Assembly: GCF_002086155.1 (NCBI RefSeq)
Contig: NZ_MVHE01000045.1
Coordinates: forward strand, 1-43,852
Direction of reading: 5' to 3'
Length of the DNA stretch: 43,852 nt
DNA from: Mycobacterium angelicum
Lineage (GTDB): Bacteria; Actinomycetota; Actinomycetes; Mycobacteriales; Mycobacteriaceae
In this document: piece after piece, positions 32,922 through 40,888 of the stretch
How positions within the stretch are numbered: position 1 is the stretch's first letter
Layout: the number at the start of each line of letters is the position of its first letter
Translations under genes and position numbers: made by a program
The notes under the pieces: generated by a model
What the model saw: the letters and a program-made list of their open reading frames with translations, nothing else
Told to the model about the DNA's origin: nothing
Database searches by the model: none

Positions 32922-32974
32922 CTAAGTCCTACCTTCGTTGCAGACCGGCTTCTACCTGGGCTAGCCTGCGTTTC

Positions 32975-33520
32975 ATGACTGAATACGACGGACCTAGAAC
33001 GAAATTTCACGCATTAATTCAAGAGCAAATATTCAACGAATTCACCGCGGCCCAACAATACGTGGCAATAGCAGTTTATTTCGATGGCGAAGACCTGCCA
33101 CAATTAGCGAAACACTTTTACGGCCAGGCGGTCGAGGAACGAAATCACGCGATGATGCTCGTGCAACATCTGCTCGACCGCGATGTGCGGGTCGAGATTC
33201 CGGGCGTCGACGCGGTGCGCAACCACTTCGGCCGGCCCCGGGATGCGCTGGCGCTGGCGCTGGACCAGGAACGCACGGTAACCGAACAGGTGAGCCGGCT
33301 GGCCGCGGTGGCCCGCGACGAGAATGACTTCCTAGGCGAACAATTCATGCAGTGGTTCCTGCAGGAGCAGGTCGAAGAGGTGGCGCTGATGTCCACGCTG
33401 GTGCGCGTCGCCGATCGGGCCGGGACCAACCTGTTCGAGCTGGAGAACTTCGTTGCTCGCGAGGTGGGCAAGGCGCCGGCTACCTCAGGCGCGCCGCACG
33501 CCGCCGGCGGACAGCTGTAA
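32975..33520 (+). CDS. bfrB: Ferritin BfrB
   Basis: 181-residue non-heme ferritin that stores iron as a 24-mer shell. The ferroxidase-centre residues are visible as Glu22 in IFNEFTAA, then E55 and His58 in AVEERNHAM. The later EQFMQWFLQEQVEE contributes the remaining ligands. The C-terminal tail ends ATSGAPHAAGGQL. ATG at 32975 gives exactly the usual length. The first 50 codons are noticeably more AT-rich (AATTCAAGAG, TTATTTCGAT) than the rest. Confidence 0.96.
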   Translation: MTEYDGPRTKFHALIQEQIFNEFTAAQQYVAIAVYFDGEDLPQLAKHFYGQAVEERNHAMMLVQHLLDRDVRVEIPGVDAVRNHFGRPRDALALALDQERTVTEQVSRLAAVARDENDFLGEQFMQWFLQEQVEEVALMSTLVRVADRAGTNLFELENFVAREVGKAPATSGAPHAAGGQL

Positions 33521-33526
33521 ATCGGA

Positions 33527-34351
33527 CTAGCCGCTGCTCTCGTCCGCGCGCGCGTCTTCCAGCCAGGCCTTGGTGCGGCCGGGGTGGTTAGTGGCGATCC
33601 ACGCCACCCCGACCTCACGGCAGAAATCGATGTCTTCGTATTCGTCGACGTCCCAGCAATACACCGCCCGGCCCTGGGCGGCGGCGCGGTCGACGAGTTG
33701 TGGATATTCGCGCAACGACGGCATCCACGGCCCGACGGCGGTGGCCCCCACCGCCGTCGCCGCCGTGCTGGCCAGGTAACGGGCGTTCTTGCCCAGTAGC
33801 ACGGTGGGCAGCAGCGGCGCAGCCCGCCGGATCCGCCACACCGCGGCCGCCGAGAAGGACATGACCACCGCACGGGACAGGCCGGCGGACGCCGGCGCGG
33901 CGATACCGTAGCGGTGCAGCAGGGCCAGCAGCTTGCTCTCCACCAGCGAGCCGTACCGGACCGGGTGCTTCGTCTCGATGAAGATCTTCACCGGCCGGTG
34001 CCAATCCAGGACCAGCGAAACCAGCGCGTCCAGGGTGAGCAGACTGGTGTCGCCGTGCGCGCCGTCCGGACGCCAGCTGTCGTGCCACGCCCCGTATTCC
34101 AGCTCGCTCAATTGCGCCAGCGTCATCGTGCTGACCAAACCGGCGCCCGTCGAGGTCCGGTCCAGGCGGCGGTCGTGCACACACACCAGGTGACCGTCGC
34201 GGGTCAGCCGTACATCGCATTCCACACCGTCGGCGCCCTCTTTGAGGGCCAGGTCGTAGGCGGCCAGCGTATGTTCCGGCCGCGCGGCGGAGGCCCCGCG
34301 GTGAGCAACCACAAACGGATGCCCGGTGAGCACCTCGTCGGCCGGCGTCAT
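33527..34351 (-). CDS. glpQ1: Glycerophosphodiester phosphodiesterase GlpQ1
   Basis: 274-residue GDPD TIM-barrel enzyme hydrolysing glycerophosphodiesters. Catalytic and metal residues are His17 in AHRGAS, Glu44 and Asp46 in VECDV, and His59 in CVHD. ATG at 34351 fits the known length. A GTG at 34357 overlaps the stop of the upstream gene (TAGTG) and is the alternative. No signal peptide. It is convergent with bfrB across six bases. Confidence 0.95.
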   Translation of the reverse strand: MTPADEVLTGHPFVVAHRGASAARPEHTLAAYDLALKEGADGVECDVRLTRDGHLVCVHDRRLDRTSTGAGLVSTMTLAQLSELEYGAWHDSWRPDGAHGDTSLLTLDALVSLVLDWHRPVKIFIETKHPVRYGSLVESKLLALLHRYGIAAPASAGLSRAVVMSFSAAAVWRIRRAAPLLPTVLLGKNARYLASTAATAVGATAVGPWMPSLREYPQLVDRAAAQGRAVYCWDVDEYEDIDFCREVGVAWIATNHPGRTKAWLEDARADESSG

Positions 34352-34356
34352 GTTCA

Positions 34357-35397
34357 CTATGCTGCCGGTTCCTGCCCCTCCAGCTCAACCGCACCGGCGG
34401 ATGCCGGGGCTGGCCGGTCGTCGGCAACCACGAGCCAGCGATGCGCCGGGCGTTCGACCGGTTTGAGCTCGAAGCCCTCGAAGACCCGCGTGAGGGCGGC
34501 AATGGTAGCCGCCGCGCACAGATACGCCAGCACCATCGTCACGGTGTTGTTGGCGATTCCCTGGGCGTCGGAAACCCAGCTGGTCGCGATGGCGAAGATC
34601 GAGATCGCGTTGCTCAGAACCCACACCAGCCACCACACCAAGATCGGTCGCCGCAGCCGGCGGTAGTGGTCCTCGATGCTCGCCAGTTCGATCACGTATA
34701 CCGGTGCCCAGAACAGGTTGGCCAGCGGCACCAGGCAGCCGGCCCACAACGACCGGACGGAACGCGGCTCGGGCAGGCCGGCGTGGTGCAAAGCGGCGGC
34801 CCGTCGGGCGATCAGCCATTGGATCAGCAGCACCGCGCTGGCGCCCACCGCCACCAGCGCCGCCACACTGACCAGGTATCCCAGCCAGACCGACGCGGCG
34901 GCCACCCATGAATGCAGCAAGATGCTGCGGTTGATGATCAGCAGCACGTACCGGATCACGAACACCAGTGCCGCCACGCACAGCGTCAGCAAGGTGGCGA
35001 ACAACATGGTGCGTACAGTCACGGCCGATGGACCTGACTTCGGGGGTGCTGCGTTCGCCGCGGCCGGCCCGGCCTGGTCGACCCGATCGCCCAGCCCCCA
35101 CCGGGGTATGACCGCATATCGGGGAGTGGGTCCACGCGAGCGCCGCCCCGAGCGCACTGGCGGCGCGGCGCCGGGCCGCACGGCTATCCAGCGAAAACCC
35201 GGCGGCAGACGAGGCGCGGTGATCCGAATGGCGGGAGCCGTCGGCTGCTGCGGGGTAGCTGGAGTGCGCCAGCGCGGGTCGGCCTGGGGTACATCCGCCA
35301 GGGGGGCCATCAGCGCGCCGCGGCAGCGCGGACACCACTGGCGCTGCCGTTCGCGCACGTTCCACCGAGTGCCGCACTGGGAGCACACCTGGATCAC
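34357..35397 (-). CDS. Zinc-ribbon DUF4328-like membrane protein (Rv3843c-like)
   Basis: 346-residue membrane protein. The N-terminal zinc ribbon uses Cys5, Cys8, Cys22 and Cys25 (CSQC and CPRC). A Pro-rich basic linker is followed by about six hydrophobic segments after residue 130, with the DUF4328-type layout (WAGCLVPLANLFWAPVYVIEL, WWLVWVLSNAIS). Function unknown. GTG start at 35397. Likely co-transcribed with glpQ1. Confidence 0.85.
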   Translation of the reverse strand: MIQVCSQCGTRWNVRERQRQWCPRCRGALMAPLADVPQADPRWRTPATPQQPTAPAIRITAPRLPPGFRWIAVRPGAAPPVRSGRRSRGPTPRYAVIPRWGLGDRVDQAGPAAANAAPPKSGPSAVTVRTMLFATLLTLCVAALVFVIRYVLLIINRSILLHSWVAAASVWLGYLVSVAALVAVGASAVLLIQWLIARRAAALHHAGLPEPRSVRSLWAGCLVPLANLFWAPVYVIELASIEDHYRRLRRPILVWWLVWVLSNAISIFAIATSWVSDAQGIANNTVTMVLAYLCAAATIAALTRVFEGFELKPVERPAHRWLVVADDRPAPASAGAVELEGQEPAA

Positions 35398-35610
35398 CGG
35401 ACCAGCCTAACCGGGGCGACGATGCGCCGCCGCCGCAAGGCATCGAGTCACACCGGCCACGCGAACACCACGACGGGTCGGCATACCCCAATTGCAAGTG
35501 CGATACCGCATGCGACATCACGGCATCGAGCGCTGTACCCGGGACGGTTTGTCATCGAGCCAGCGCGGCGGCCGCCGGCGAACCGGCGGAGGGCCGCACA
35601 GCTACTTCGG

Positions 35611-35709
35611 CTATCCACAGTTTCCACAGCTTTATCCACAACGCGCCGGCCGGGTTCGCTTCGTTGGCACCCGCATCTATCGGCCCGGTTAGACCCCGAC
35701 TGTGGATAA
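35611..35709. promoter_or_regulatory. Cluster of DnaA-box-like 9-mers
   Basis: TTATCCACA occurs at 35632-35640 on the plus strand and inverted at 35701-35709. Near matches CTATCCACA (35611-35619) and GTTTCCACA (35620-35628) lie directly before. Both exact copies equal the E. coli DnaA consensus. Whether mycobacterial DnaA binds here is not shown by sequence. Confidence 0.5.
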
Positions 35710-35875
35710 CAACGCGATTACGACACCTGTCAATCGACAGCCCCGCGGCTACTCCGAGCGAAATGGATTGTCGCGCTAAGCAACCCAATCGGGCCCGGCC
35801 GGGCGTCCGATTCCGCTCGGTTTCCCAACCCCGCGACTTGGCGATATGATCTGCGGCACTAGGCTTGATTGTGAC

Positions 35876-35892
35876 TCACCTCACTGAGGTGA
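35876..35892. promoter_or_regulatory. 17-bp palindrome, candidate operator
   Basis: TCACCTCA, one central C, TGAGGTGA: a perfect 8-base inverted repeat. It lies 22 bases before the ATG of the 51-residue membrane protein, where an operator or attenuator would act. Confidence 0.5.
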
Positions 35893-35914
35893 ATGTGCAG
35901 GCGAAAGGCGCTTC

Positions 35915-36070
35915 ATGGCCACGCATTCGTACGGTCCAGGGTCGACGACACCGTCGGACCCGGGCTCCGGTTCGCCTGCGTGGAACCACGCCTACGTGAT
36001 CGCCGCCCTGCGTGCCGCGCTGATCGCGCTGGCATTATTGGCGGTTCTCGCCGTCATCGCGTTGTCTTAA
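35915..36070 (+). CDS. 51-residue single-pass membrane protein
   Basis: Small frame ATG 35915 to TAA 36070. The N-terminal half is Ser/Pro/Gly-rich and polar (THSYGPGSTTPSDPGSGSPA), then WNHAYVIAAL, and a hydrophobic helix rich in Ala/Leu/Ile at about 27-50. The stop follows the helix at once, as in many tail-anchored mini-proteins. An AAAGG site is seven bases before the start. It is oriented with sodA, 159 bases upstream of it. No family recognised. Confidence 0.65.
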   Translation: MATHSYGPGSTTPSDPGSGSPAWNHAYVIAALRAALIALALLAVLAVIALS

Positions 36071-36160
36071 ATCGCGCCGACGGGGTACTCGCGGCCGGTA
36101 ACCCATCGTGGTCGTCCTTGCGGCGCGCGCACTCATGGAGCAGGGTTGAAGACGTCAGGC

Positions 36161-36172
36161 CGCCGTGCGGCG
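36161..36172. other. Short GC hairpin in the sodA leader region
   Basis: CGCCG, TG, CGGCG can pair as a small stem 58 bases before the sodA start. No T-run follows. Function, if any, unknown. Confidence 0.25.
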
Positions 36173-36229
36173 GAACCCCGCGAATGACGCGTCAGACGAT
36201 CATCATCGATCATCGAAGGAAGGAATGCC

Positions 36230-36853
36230 GTGGCTGAATACACCCTGCCCGACTTGGACTGGGATTACGCAGCGCTGGAACCGCACATTTCCGGTCAGAT
36301 CAACGAAATCCACCACAGCAAGCACCACGCGGCCTATGTCAAGGGCGTCAACGACGCCATTGCCAAGCTGGAAGAGGCCCGCGCCAAGGACGACCACTCC
36401 GCCATCTTCCTGAATGAGAAGAACCTCGCGTTCCATCTGGGTGGCCACGTCAATCACTCGATCTGGTGGAAGAACTTGTCACCCAACGGCGGCGACAAGC
36501 CGACCGGCGATCTGGCCGCCGCCATTGACGACACTTTCGGGTCGTTCGACAAATTCCGCGCGCAGTTCAGCGCGGCGGCCAATGGTTTACAGGGCTCCGG
36601 CTGGGCGGTGCTCGGTTATGACACCCTCGGCGGTAAGTTGCTGACTTTCCAGCTTTACGACCAGCAGGCCAACGTCCCACTCGGCATCATTCCCCTGCTG
36701 CAGGTGGACATGTGGGAACACGCCTTTTATCTGCAGTACAAAAATGTCAAGGCGGATTACGTCAAGGCGTTTTGGAATGTCGTCAACTGGGCGGACGTGC
36801 AATCGCGCTACGAGGCCGCAACCACGAAGACCTCGGGCCTCATTTTCGGCTGA
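36230..36853 (+). CDS. sodA: Superoxide dismutase (Mn/Fe)
   Basis: 207-residue Fe/Mn superoxide dismutase, the same length as in M. tuberculosis, where it is exported although no classical signal peptide is present. Metal ligands are His28, His76, Asp160 and His164 (the last two in VDMWEHAF). Position 145 is Gln (YDQQANVPLG), where the M. tuberculosis iron enzyme has His, as I recall; Gln here is associated with manganese enzymes. GTG at 36230 follows AAGGAAGG. A strong hairpin terminator follows. Confidence 0.97.
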   Translation: MAEYTLPDLDWDYAALEPHISGQINEIHHSKHHAAYVKGVNDAIAKLEEARAKDDHSAIFLNEKNLAFHLGGHVNHSIWWKNLSPNGGDKPTGDLAAAIDDTFGSFDKFRAQFSAAANGLQGSGWAVLGYDTLGGKLLTFQLYDQQANVPLGIIPLLQVDMWEHAFYLQYKNVKADYVKAFWNVVNWADVQSRYEAATTKTSGLIFG

Positions 36854-36872
36854 CTCCACAGCATCAGGGCTT

Positions 36873-36910
36873 GGGCGCCGCGCGAGATCGCGCGGCGCCC
36901 TTGCGTTTAA
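36873..36910 (+). terminator. Intrinsic-type terminator after sodA
   Basis: GGGCGCCGCGCGA (36873-36885), loop GA, and its exact reverse complement (36888-36900) make a perfect 13-base-pair stem, followed by TTGCGTTT. It lies 19 bases after the sodA stop. The T-run is short, as is usual for mycobacteria. Confidence 0.8.
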
Positions 36911-37050
36911 CCGGGTCTTTTTCCGGGCATTTTGTGAATACGAACACTAGTAGCCGTGTCGAGTTGCAAGGCGCCGAAACCGCGCGCATGCTTAATCATT
37001 CGCGTTACCAGTGTCGGTATTTCGGACGGAGGCATTCGCGGAGGAGCGAG

Positions 37051-37584
37051 ATGGATACTGCATCAAGTGGGCCTATAGGTGTCGCTCCATTTCATGCTCG
37101 TGGTGCGCTGAAAGGGTTTGTCATCTCCGGAAGGTGGCCCGATTCCACTAAAGAGTGGGCCCAGCTTTTAATGGTCGCGGTGCGCGTCGCGTCGTTACCG
37201 GGATTACTCTCCACCACAACCGTTTTCGGTGCCCGCGAGGAGCTGCCCGACGAACCCGAGCCGGGCACCGTCGGCCTGGTCCTGGCCGAGGGCACGGTCT
37301 TCGGCGAAACCGCAATCAAGCCAGGATATTTCGCTGAACACCAACCGCCGGCACTGCTGATGCTGCATCCGCCTTCCGAGACGATGCCGTCCCTGCCGGA
37401 ATGCACCGGCGCCGCCTCGGGCTGTGTCCTGCTGCCGGGACTGCCCTACCTGGGGTTGGAGCACCGGGCCGCGTGGGTCGAAGCCGAAGCCGACGGCACC
37501 ATCACGTCGATGGTGAGCCGGGTCGGTGTTGATCCGATCAGCCATCCCGACACCGCGATTCTGGCGATGCTGCTTGCCGCATAA
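37051..37584 (+). CDS. Conserved hypothetical protein (Rv3847-like)
   Basis: 177-residue soluble protein of unknown function, the same length as Rv3847. No catalytic motif recognised. The segment STKEWAQLLMVAVRVASLPG and the C-terminus GVDPISHPDTAILAMLLAA are strongly conserved in my recall. ATG at 37051 follows GAGGAG by four bases. A longer in-frame extension into the sodA gene is rejected. Confidence 0.88.
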   Translation: MDTASSGPIGVAPFHARGALKGFVISGRWPDSTKEWAQLLMVAVRVASLPGLLSTTTVFGAREELPDEPEPGTVGLVLAEGTVFGETAIKPGYFAEHQPPALLMLHPPSETMPSLPECTGAASGCVLLPGLPYLGLEHRAAWVEAEADGTITSMVSRVGVDPISHPDTAILAMLLAA

Positions 37585-37667
37585 GGAAATTCAAACCGAT
37601 TAATACGGCTACCCGAACTTCGCCGGTTCCTGGCGCGCACCCGATACGGCCGCTAGCCTGGTGTCGT

Positions 37668-37763
37668 TAGCGAAGGGGAGTAGCCCCCAATTGTCGTGTC
37701 GACATACTGGCGAAAGCCCGGCCGGCGAACCGTTTATTGCAACGGTGGGTGAGACCTTCGACC
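37668..37763 (+). ncRNA. yybP-ykoY (manganese) riboswitch
   Basis: The leader of the GDT1-family gene has the conserved features of this class: the closing stem CGAAGG (37671-37676) pairs with CCTTCG (37755-37760), the AGGGGAGTAGC signature starts at 37674, and GGTGGGTGAGACCTTCG lies at the 3' side, with the CCGGCGAACCG arm between. It is 50 bases upstream of the start at 37812 and would raise expression when Mn2+ is high. Confidence 0.85.
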
Positions 37764-37811
37764 GATGTTCGGCGACTGATGTCGTCGGATTCGCGTCGAA
37801 AGGTCGTCCCT

Positions 37812-38519
37812 ATGCTCGCCGCCACACTCCTGAGCCTCGGAGTGGTATTCCTCGCCGAACTCGGCGACAGGTCGCAATTGCTCACCATGACCTACGCGCT
37901 GCGCTATCGCTGGTGGGTGGTGCTGACCGGGGTGACGATCGCTTCTGTCACGGTGCACGGAGTATCGGTGGCGATCGGACACTTTCTGGGCACCGCCCTG
38001 CCGGCCCGACCGATGGCGTTTGTATCCGCCTTCGCTTTTCTGGTCTTCGCGGTCTGGACGTGGCGGGAGGGGGCGGCGGGCGACGAGGACGTCTCGGCCC
38101 CCCGTCAACCCAGATTCGCGCTGCTCACCGTGGTTTCCTCGTTCATGCTGGCCGAACTCAGCGACAAGACGACGTTGGCGACGGTCACTTTGGCCAGCGA
38201 TCACGACTGGGTGGGCGTATGGATCGGCACCACCTTGGGCATGATCCTGGCCGACGGGCTCGCGATTGCGGCCGGACTGCTGCTGCACCAGCGGCTCCCC
38301 GAGCACCTGCTGCACGTCCTGGCCAGTCTGCTGTTCCTGGAATTCGGACTGTGGATGCTGTTCGACAACGCGCTCGGGTGGCGTTGGGTTGCCGTCGCGG
38401 TGACCGCCGCGGTCGCACTGGCCGCGGTTGCAGCGAGCGTCGCGGTGAAGGTGGCGCAAACTCGCCGGGGCCGGCGCGAGGCGGTGCTCGCCGCCGGGAG
38501 ATCACCGGATGCCGCCTGA
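37812..38519 (+). CDS. GDT1/UPF0016 family membrane transporter (Rv3848-like), candidate Mn exporter
   Basis: 235-residue membrane protein. Two family signatures, ELGDRS at 16-21 and ELSDKT at 115-120, fall in two half-repeats of three helices each, and a last hydrophobic segment lies at about 190-215. The family (GDT1, TMEM165, MneA-type) moves Mn2+ or Ca2+. The yybP-ykoY riboswitch upstream supports Mn2+ export. ATG at 37812 places the first ExGD motif as usual; a frame 25 codons longer would run into the leader. Confidence 0.9.
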   Translation: MLAATLLSLGVVFLAELGDRSQLLTMTYALRYRWWVVLTGVTIASVTVHGVSVAIGHFLGTALPARPMAFVSAFAFLVFAVWTWREGAAGDEDVSAPRQPRFALLTVVSSFMLAELSDKTTLATVTLASDHDWVGVWIGTTLGMILADGLAIAAGLLLHQRLPEHLLHVLASLLFLEFGLWMLFDNALGWRWVAVAVTAAVALAAVAASVAVKVAQTRRGRREAVLAAGRSPDAA

Positions 38520-38979
38520 GGGCTGACCGGTGGCGGCCGAACCTTCCGGGTTCGCCGGGCGGCCGCCCGGGCGCCGTCCCGGTGAGTTCCGGAGCGCACC
38601 GCAGGTCATCGGAGATGGGCCGAGCAAAGGTAGACAGCAAAGGAGTCTGACGGCGAATCGGCGCCGTCGGCTGGTTGCCCGAGGTCGTGTGCGTGCGGCT
38701 CGCACCGGCCGTCGCGGTGTTTCCGCGCCGACCGCCAGGGCCCGTCGTCGCGCGCGTTCTCGACGTGTATTCTGCGGATAACCTGTGAAATCCGTTCATT
38801 TTGTGGACACCTGGCCGAATCGTTTGGATGCTCGTCGGGGGGGTCTCGGCCGTCCGCCCGGCACGCGGGTACCAAATGCGGGTAGGTTTGCACTTGGTTG
38901 TCGACATAACTGTCGCTACCATGATCAGCAAATACAACTAGACAAGTGTTCGCTCTACCGCCCAGTGGAGGTCATATCG
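38520..38979. other. espR upstream region without a gene
   Basis: 460 bases with no supportable gene; an 83-codon frame at 38530-38781 is GC-rich and shows no family features. AT content rises after about 38770, where transcription signals for espR are expected; the TTGTCGACATAACTG segment near 38897-38911 and CATGATC near 38920 are candidate promoter parts. In M. tuberculosis this gap is also long and is bound by regulators such as PhoP. Confidence 0.5.
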
Positions 38980-39378
38980 ATGAGCACGACGTTCGCTGCT
39001 CGCCTTAACCGCCTGTTTGACACGGTGTATCCACCGGGGAGAGGGCCGCACACCTCCGCGGAGGTCATCGCGGCGCTCAAGGCGGAGGGCATCACGATGT
39101 CGGCTCCCTACCTGTCGCAGCTACGCTCCGGCAACCGAACGAACCCGTCCACAGCGACCATGGCCGCCCTCGCCAACTTCTTCCGGATCAAGCCCGCCTA
39201 CTTCACCGACGACGACTACTACGAAAAGCTCGACAAGGAACTGCAGTGGCTGGCCACCAGCCGTGAGGATGGCATCCGCCGCATCGCGGTCCGGGCCCAG
39301 GGATTGTCCGCCCAGGCACAGCAGGAAGTCGTGGACCGGATCGATGAGTTGCGCCGTGCGGAGCGGCTCGACGCCTAA
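38980..39378 (+). CDS. espR: Nucleoid-associated regulator EspR
   Basis: 132-residue DNA-binding protein that in M. tuberculosis controls the espACD locus and other cell-wall genes. N-terminal helix-turn-helix covers about 25-75 (TSAEVIAALKAEGITMSAPY and LSQLRSGNRTNPS). The C-terminal dimerisation helices include AQQEVVDRIDELRRAERLDA. Exactly the usual length. ATG follows GGAGG by ten bases. Confidence 0.96.
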   Translation: MSTTFAARLNRLFDTVYPPGRGPHTSAEVIAALKAEGITMSAPYLSQLRSGNRTNPSTATMAALANFFRIKPAYFTDDDYYEKLDKELQWLATSREDGIRRIAVRAQGLSAQAQQEVVDRIDELRRAERLDA

Positions 39379-39423
39379 TCCCGTCTTAGCCCCATCTGCC
39401 GGGGTCGCCCCGCTCCGATTAGG
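39374..39423 (+). terminator. Possible stem-loop after espR
   Basis: CCTAATC at 39374-39380, which includes the stop codon, is complementary to GATTAGG at 39417-39423. CCCC/GGGG arms inside (39390-39393 with 39401-39404) could extend the structure. No T-run, so its role as a terminator is uncertain. Confidence 0.3.
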
Positions 39424-39481
39424 GTTGGCCCAGCGCTCGCGCACACGCGATAGTTCACGAGATACCGGGAGGCGGCCGGCA

Positions 39482-40150
39482 ATGGGCCTGTTCCGCAAGC
39501 GAAAGAGCCGCGCGACCCGTCGCGCCGAGGCCCGGGCTCTCAAGAGCCGCGCCAAGCTCGAAGCCAAGCTGTCGGCCAAGAACGAGGCGCGCCGCTTCAA
39601 AGCCGCCCAAAAGGCCACCCGAAAGGCCCAGGACAAGACCCTCAAGGCGCAACTCAAAGCCCAACGCGACAGCGACCGCGCGGCATTGAAGGCCGCCGAG
39701 ACCGAACTGAAGGCGGTGCGCGAAGGTAAGTTGTTGTCCCCCACCCGAATTCGTCGCACGCTGACGGTCTCGCGGCTGCTCGCGCCGATACTGACGCCGG
39801 TGATATACCGCGCGGCTATCGCCGCCCGCGGGGTGATGGATCAGCGTCGGGCCGACCAACTCGGCATCCCGCTGGCTCAGGTCGGTCAGTTCTCGGGACA
39901 CGGCGCGCGACTGTCGGCCCGGATCGCCGGATGTGAGCAGTCGCTGCGGACGGTGCAGGACAAGAAGCCCAAGGACGCCGAGACCAAACAATTCGTGGCG
40001 GCGGTCAGCGATCGGCTCTCCGATTTATCGGCGGCTATCACCGCCGCAGAGCACATGCCGGCCGCTCGGCGGCGCACCGCCCACGCGGCGATCTCGTCGC
40101 AATTGGACGGTGTCGAGGGCGACCTGATGGCCCGTCTCGGACTGTCATGA
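39482..40150 (+). CDS. Lys/Ala-rich coiled-coil protein (Rv3850-like)
   Basis: 222-residue cytoplasmic protein. Residues 1-85 are extremely basic and Ala-rich with heptad character (ATRRAEARALKSRAKLEAKL). A hydrophobic stretch near 95-110 (LLAPILTPVIYRAAI) is followed by a mixed helical C-terminus. Function unknown. ATG at 39482 follows GGGAGG. Its stop overlaps the next start as ATGA. Confidence 0.87.
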   Translation: MGLFRKRKSRATRRAEARALKSRAKLEAKLSAKNEARRFKAAQKATRKAQDKTLKAQLKAQRDSDRAALKAAETELKAVREGKLLSPTRIRRTLTVSRLLAPILTPVIYRAAIAARGVMDQRRADQLGIPLAQVGQFSGHGARLSARIAGCEQSLRTVQDKKPKDAETKQFVAAVSDRLSDLSAAITAAEHMPAARRRTAHAAISSQLDGVEGDLMARLGLS

Positions 40151-40362
40151 GGCGCCTCTTACCGATCGTGTGGCTGGCCGTGGCGGTGACCGCGCTGACG
40201 GTGATGTCTACCGTTACGGCGCAGCCGGTGTGGGCCCACGGTGCTACACCCGTCGGGGCGCCCCCGAACGAGGGCGACGATGTCCCGGTCTGGCCGTTCG
40301 CGCTGGCCACGATCATCGCCGTCGGCGCGGGTGCGCTGTGGGCCATGCGGCGCAAGCCTTAG
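40147..40362 (+). CDS. Small exported/membrane protein (Rv3851-like)
   Basis: 71-residue protein with a signal-like hydrophobic N-terminus (residues 4-25), a short Pro/Gly/Asp loop and a second hydrophobic segment at about 48-66 ending in RRKP. Both segments should be in the membrane, leaving a short outer loop. Translationally coupled to the upstream gene by a four-base overlap. Confidence 0.82.
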   Translation: MRRLLPIVWLAVAVTALTVMSTVTAQPVWAHGATPVGAPPNEGDDVPVWPFALATIIAVGAGALWAMRRKP

Positions 40363-40453
40363 CGCAGCCGGCTGGGCTGGCATGATGGGACCCGAGTGTT
40401 CAGCGACCTAGTGCGCGACGACAAACACGACAAAGCTGCAAAGGAGCGGCCGC

Positions 40454-40885
40454 ATGGCAGACCCGCAGGATCGACCCGACAGCGAACCCGAAGGCACACC
40501 GCCACCCCCGGCTAAGAAGGCACCCGCTAAGAAGGCCGCCAAAGCGCCCGCGAAAAAAGCACCCGCAAAGAAGGCGCCCGCCAAGAAGGCGCCCGCGAAA
40601 AAGGCACCGGCCAAGAAGGCACCGGCCAAGGCGGCTGAACCCGCGCCTCCGAATCTGGCCGACGAAGTGCTCGGCGTAGCGCATCGAGCCGAAACCAACG
40701 GTCAGCTGGCCGCTGCCGCCAAAGATGCAGCGGCACAAGCCAAGTCGACGGTGGACCACGCCAACAACCCACTCCCCCGCGAAGCATCGGCACCGTCGCC
40801 GCTGCAGTCTCCGGTGCCGCTGGCAGTCGCCCTCGCGCTCAGCCTGCTGGCTCTGCTGCTGGTCCGCCAATTGCGGCGCCGCTGA
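40454..40885 (+). CDS. hns: Membrane-anchored H-NS-like protein (Rv3852-like)
   Basis: 143-residue nucleoid-associated protein. An acidic/Pro start is followed by about nine PAKKA-type repeats (residues 19-60), which bind DNA through the lysines. The middle is helical, and residues 118-138 form a C-terminal membrane helix ending in RQLRRR. This arrangement could tether chromosomal DNA to the membrane. ATG at 40454, AAGGAG site eight bases before. Confidence 0.93.
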   Translation: MADPQDRPDSEPEGTPPPPAKKAPAKKAAKAPAKKAPAKKAPAKKAPAKKAPAKKAPAKAAEPAPPNLADEVLGVAHRAETNGQLAAAAKDAAAQAKSTVDHANNPLPREASAPSPLQSPVPLAVALALSLLALLLVRQLRRR

Positions 40886-40888
40886 TCG

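Larger units (their letters stand above)
35398..35914. other. Gene-poor intergenic region with DnaA-box-like cluster
   Basis: A 517-base stretch without a convincing gene. A frame of 95 codons at 35422-35709 has no family match and is Arg/Pro/Ser-rich, so I reject it. M. tuberculosis carries a transposase gene and a small hypothetical here; neither is seen. The region contains several ATCCACA motifs (35611-35709) and a 17-base palindrome near its end. Confidence 0.6.

Noticed and set aside
35422..35709. 95-codon frame in the gene-poor region
   Set aside because: Arg/Ser/Pro-rich, no recognisable features, and it covers the DnaA-box-like cluster.
38530..38781. 83-codon frame upstream of espR
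   Set aside because: GC-rich composition, no motif and no conserved neighbour support.
40454..40640. Lys-rich PAKKA repeats considered as a CRISPR or DNA satellite
   Set aside because: The units are in frame, vary in synonymous codons and encode the known H-NS-like tail, so this is protein-level repetition.
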